A stretch of 64,000 nucleotides of DNA from Bog-950 sp964615305. Its GTDB lineage: Bacteria; Bacteroidota; Bacteroidia; Chitinophagales; LD1. Location: the NCBI GenBank assembly GCA_964615305.1, contig CAZTNA010000004.1, positions 62,001 through 126,000 on the forward strand, written 5' to 3'. This document shows positions 61,906 to 64,000 of the stretch, piece after piece; the first letter of the stretch is position 1; each line of letters begins with the position of its first letter. The notes beneath the pieces are model-generated. The model had not been told where the DNA came from. It saw nothing but the letters and a program-made list of their open reading frames with translations, and searched no databases. The translations under genes were made by a program, and so were the position numbers.

Positions 61906-62241
61906 ATGAAACTAAATTCATTGCTTGTTTTTATCTCTTTAGTATTCTGTAGTAATTTTGCCTATGCAGAAGATAAATACGATTTGGCAGTTGCTAGCTA
62001 CCAATACGACACACCTAAGTCGCACATTGTTGTTTCAGTTAATGGCGATAAGTTCGAAGTTTTTGATGTGGAAAAAGATGAACTACAAGGAAAAATATGG
62101 GGCATAAGTGTAAACCCTCTGATTAAGCATGTAAATAAAATGCAGAATGAGGGGTGGGAAGTAGTAGGAGGGTTAACCAGCAGTTATAATTCAAGTACGG
62201 GAGTTTCGTTGCTTTATTACAGCCTTCGGAAAAAACGCTAA
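61906..62241 (+). CDS. Small exported protein, possible DUF4177-like
   Basis: 111 residues with a signal peptide over about 1-21 (FAYA). The mature part is a small alpha/beta unit with the segment MQNEGWEVVGGL, similar to DUF4177 proteins (a helix followed by GWE(L/V)V), and ends in a short basic tail. The function is unknown. It ends before a terminator and clpP. Confidence 0.7.
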   Translation: MKLNSLLVFISLVFCSNFAYAEDKYDLAVASYQYDTPKSHIVVSVNGDKFEVFDVEKDELQGKIWGISVNPLIKHVNKMQNEGWEVVGGLTSSYNSSTGVSLLYYSLRKKR

Positions 62242-62264
62242 CCAAACGCGCTACAATAAAATGC

Positions 62265-62296
62265 AAAGCCGCCTCGTCATAGTGGCGGCTTTTGTT
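62265..62296 (+). terminator. Terminator before clpP
   Basis: AAAGCCGCC at 62265-62273 pairs exactly with GGCGGCTTT at 62284-62292, then T-rich bases. It separates the small secreted genes from clpP. Confidence 0.85.
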
Positions 62297-62339
62297 TATT
62301 TCGGCAAACAAATTCAATTTACCCTCACAATTAAAAGTT

Positions 62340-63044
62340 ATGAATATTAAAGAAGCTCAGGATTTTAAAAACTATGCTGTAAAACACCACGGCATTAGTA
62401 GCATGCATCTGGAAAACTACGCCAACAAAGTGTACAGCGGTGGCGCTGTTAAAAATTTAACTCGTACGGTTATTGAGGAACGTCAAATGCCTTTCCGCGA
62501 AGTAGATGTGTTTTCGCGCTTAATGATGGACAGGATTATTTTCCTGGGAACACCAGTTGATGACTATATTGCTGCCATTATACAGGCGCAACTTTTGTTT
62601 CTGGAGAGCAGTGATTCGCGGAGCGATGTACAGATATACATCAACAGCCCCGGTGGCGAAGTATATTCGGGCATGGGTATTTACGATACAATGCAGTATG
62701 TAACTATGGACGTAGCAACAATTTGCACAGGTATGGCGGCTTCAATGGCTGCTGTGTTATTATGTGCAGGCGAAAAGGGGAAACGTACTGCCTTACGACA
62801 TGCCAGAGTTATGATTCACCAGCCCTTGGGCGGTATTGGCGGCAAAGCCAGTGAAATTGAAATATCTGTTAACGAAATTCGTAAAATTAAAGATGAGCTG
62901 TATTCTATCATTAGCGAACACAGCGGACAACCCATTGACAAAGTTGCAAAAGACAGCGACCGCGATTACTGGATGCGCGCACAAGAAGCTAAAGACTACG
63001 GAATGATTGATGAGGTGCTTGTTCGTAGTGGCAAGAAAGATTAA
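62340..63044 (+). CDS. clpP: ATP-dependent Clp protease proteolytic subunit
   Basis: Forms the 14-subunit proteolytic chamber that works with ClpX or ClpA. It has 234 residues with the triad S135 (GMAASMAA), H160 (MIHQPLGG) and D205 in the DSDRD run. The N-terminal stretch of about 35 residues is longer than in E. coli and probably includes a propeptide. The ATG at 62340 gives the usual start for Bacteroidota; the frame is open further up, but into the terminator. clpX follows after 46 bases, the usual order. Confidence 0.97.
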   Translation: MNIKEAQDFKNYAVKHHGISSMHLENYANKVYSGGAVKNLTRTVIEERQMPFREVDVFSRLMMDRIIFLGTPVDDYIAAIIQAQLLFLESSDSRSDVQIYINSPGGEVYSGMGIYDTMQYVTMDVATICTGMAASMAAVLLCAGEKGKRTALRHARVMIHQPLGGIGGKASEIEISVNEIRKIKDELYSIISEHSGQPIDKVAKDSDRDYWMRAQEAKDYGMIDEVLVRSGKKD

Positions 63045-63065
63045 GCTAAAGCAAACCTTTCTGGT

Positions 63066-63073
63066 TAATTTTG
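63066..63073 (+). promoter_or_regulatory. -7 element of clpX
   Basis: TAATTTTG, an exact TAnnTTTG, 17 bases before the ATG. It suggests that clpX can also be transcribed on its own. No -33 TTG fits. Confidence 0.45.
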
Positions 63074-63090
63074 CATCTATTTAAACTGAT

Positions 63091-64000
63091 ATGAAAAAAG
63101 AAACAGAACCTAATTGCTCATTTTGCGGTCGTAAAAAGAAAGAAACTCAGATTCTTATATCAGGAATTGAGGGGCATATTTGCGAAAATTGTGTGCACCA
63201 GGCACAACAAATAATAGATGAAGAACTTTTCCAAAAGAGCAAAAAGTTTCAGTTCAATCTGCCTGCACATGTTAAGCCCAAGGACATCAAATCTTTTTTA
63301 GATGGCTATGTTATTGGGCAGGACGAGGCGAAGAAGTATATCTCTGTAGCCGTTTATAATCATTATAAGCGACTCAATCAGTTAAAAACTGATGAAGTTG
63401 AAATTGAGAAGAGCAATATTTTGTTGGTAGGGCAAACCGGTACGGGAAAAACTTTGTTGGCGCGCACCATTGCCAAATTTCTAAATGTTCCATTTGCAAT
63501 AGTTGATGCTACCGTATTTACAGAAGCCGGTTACGTAGGTGAAGATGTGGAAAGTATTTTGTCTCGGTTATTACAAGCTTGTAATTACGATATACAAGCA
63601 GCACAGCACGGTATTATTTACATAGATGAAATTGATAAAATTGCACGTAAAGGAGATAACCCATCTATTACCAGAGATGTTAGTGGTGAAGGAGTACAAC
63701 AAGGAATGTTGAAACTATTGGAAGGTAGTGAAGTATTAGTTCCACCACAAGGCGGTAGAAAGCACCCCGAACAGAAGCTGGTTAAAATTGATACCAGCAA
63801 CATTCTTTTTATTTGTGGAGGAGCTTTTGAAGGGTTAGATAAGTTGATAGCATCACGCATGAATCAATCTAAAGTTGGTTTCAAGAAAGGGAAAGAACGA
63901 GAGAACATTGATAACGATAATTTCTTTAAGTATGTTTCGCCAATGGATATACGCAGCTTTGGTTTAATTCCCGAGCTGATTGGTCGCTTACCGGTATTGG
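63091..64000 (+). CDS. clpX: ATP-dependent Clp protease ATP-binding subunit ClpX (cut by the window end)
   Basis: Unfolds substrates and feeds them to ClpP. The visible 303 residues include the N-terminal zinc-binding domain with C9-x2-C12 and C31-x2-C34, the Walker A GQTGTGKT at 114-121, EAGYVGEDVES, and the Walker B IIYIDEIDKI, up to the start of the second ATPase region (VSPMDIRSFGLIPELIGRLP). Family members have about 410 residues, so roughly a quarter lies beyond base 64000. The start is an ATG with a -7 element upstream. Confidence 0.97.
   Translation, partial: MKKETEPNCSFCGRKKKETQILISGIEGHICENCVHQAQQIIDEELFQKSKKFQFNLPAHVKPKDIKSFLDGYVIGQDEAKKYISVAVYNHYKRLNQLKTDEVEIEKSNILLVGQTGTGKTLLARTIAKFLNVPFAIVDATVFTEAGYVGEDVESILSRLLQACNYDIQAAQHGIIYIDEIDKIARKGDNPSITRDVSGEGVQQGMLKLLEGSEVLVPPQGGRKHPEQKLVKIDTSNILFICGGAFEGLDKLIASRMNQSKVGFKKGKERENIDNDNFFKYVSPMDIRSFGLIPELIGRLPVL

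Noticed and set aside
63091..64000. Possibility that the last gene is broken
   Set aside because: It runs to the window edge in frame with intact ClpX motifs, so it is simply cut by the window.

Overview
The window is a chromosomal segment from a member of the Bacteroidota. Three things point there. Several proteins end in type IX secretion (T9SS) sorting domains. There is a giant SprB-repeat protein with a gliding-motility-type C-terminus. Several genes carry the Bacteroidota promoter pattern (TTG, about 19 bases, TAnnTTTG), and Shine-Dalgarno sites are nearly absent. The DNA is AT-rich, densely packed and mostly housekeeping. I see no tRNA, rRNA, CRISPR array, prophage or transposase. The window starts just before a PASTA-domain membrane protein and stops inside clpX.

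Layout. 0-6 kb: PASTA protein, a T9SS cargo protein, a DCC-family protein, dapF (minus) and an HtrA protease. 6-12 kb: a minus-strand run, read in the order outer-membrane protein, waaA, rsmD, coaD, an unknown secreted protein, lipB, pyrR, pyrB, partly coupled by 4-base overlaps. 12-19.5 kb: a tight plus-strand nucleotide-sugar operon (PLP aminotransferase, UDP-glucose dehydrogenase, UDP-xylose synthase, WbpD-like acetyltransferase, TviB-like dehydrogenase, RfbB, WbpP-like epimerase). 19.5-23 kb: ychF, then a KAS III / acyl carrier protein / KAS III trio. 23-28.5 kb: a 1718-residue T9SS beta-helix protein with a small secreted partner, on minus. 28.7-36 kb: dipeptide epimerase, fused dipeptide ABC ATPase, ribD, an EamA-type permease, an M36-like secreted protease and a nucleoside phosphorylase. 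36-39 kb: two polytopic membrane proteins transcribed divergently, one a flippase. 39-45 kb: miaA, an MFS carrier, a peroxiredoxin, gpsA and a PlsB-like acyltransferase. 45-54 kb: a T9SS protein, an S41 protease, murQ, a TerB/DnaJ protein, an EVE protein, an M48 protease, mdh and an orphan coiled-coil protein. 54-64 kb: the SprB-repeat protein, a cytochrome P450, an acyl-CoA dehydrogenase, a Nudix hydrolase, two small secreted proteins, clpP and the start of clpX.

How they fit together. The main accessory theme is the cell surface. The sugar operon could feed UDP-GlcA/UDP-Xyl, UDP-GlcNAcA/UDP-GalNAcA, a diacetamido-uronic acid branch and dTDP-4-keto-6-deoxyglucose into a surface polysaccharide, but no glycosyltransferase lies here, and the only polymer-export candidates are 17 kb away. 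The KAS III/ACP/KAS III trio next to it is the most interesting accessory locus: it looks like a dedicated short acyl-chain builder, plausibly for acylating a sugar or a small molecule. A second theme is cell-wall recycling (murQ, dipeptide epimerase, peptide ABC ATPase). No unambiguous new defence or mobile system is visible.
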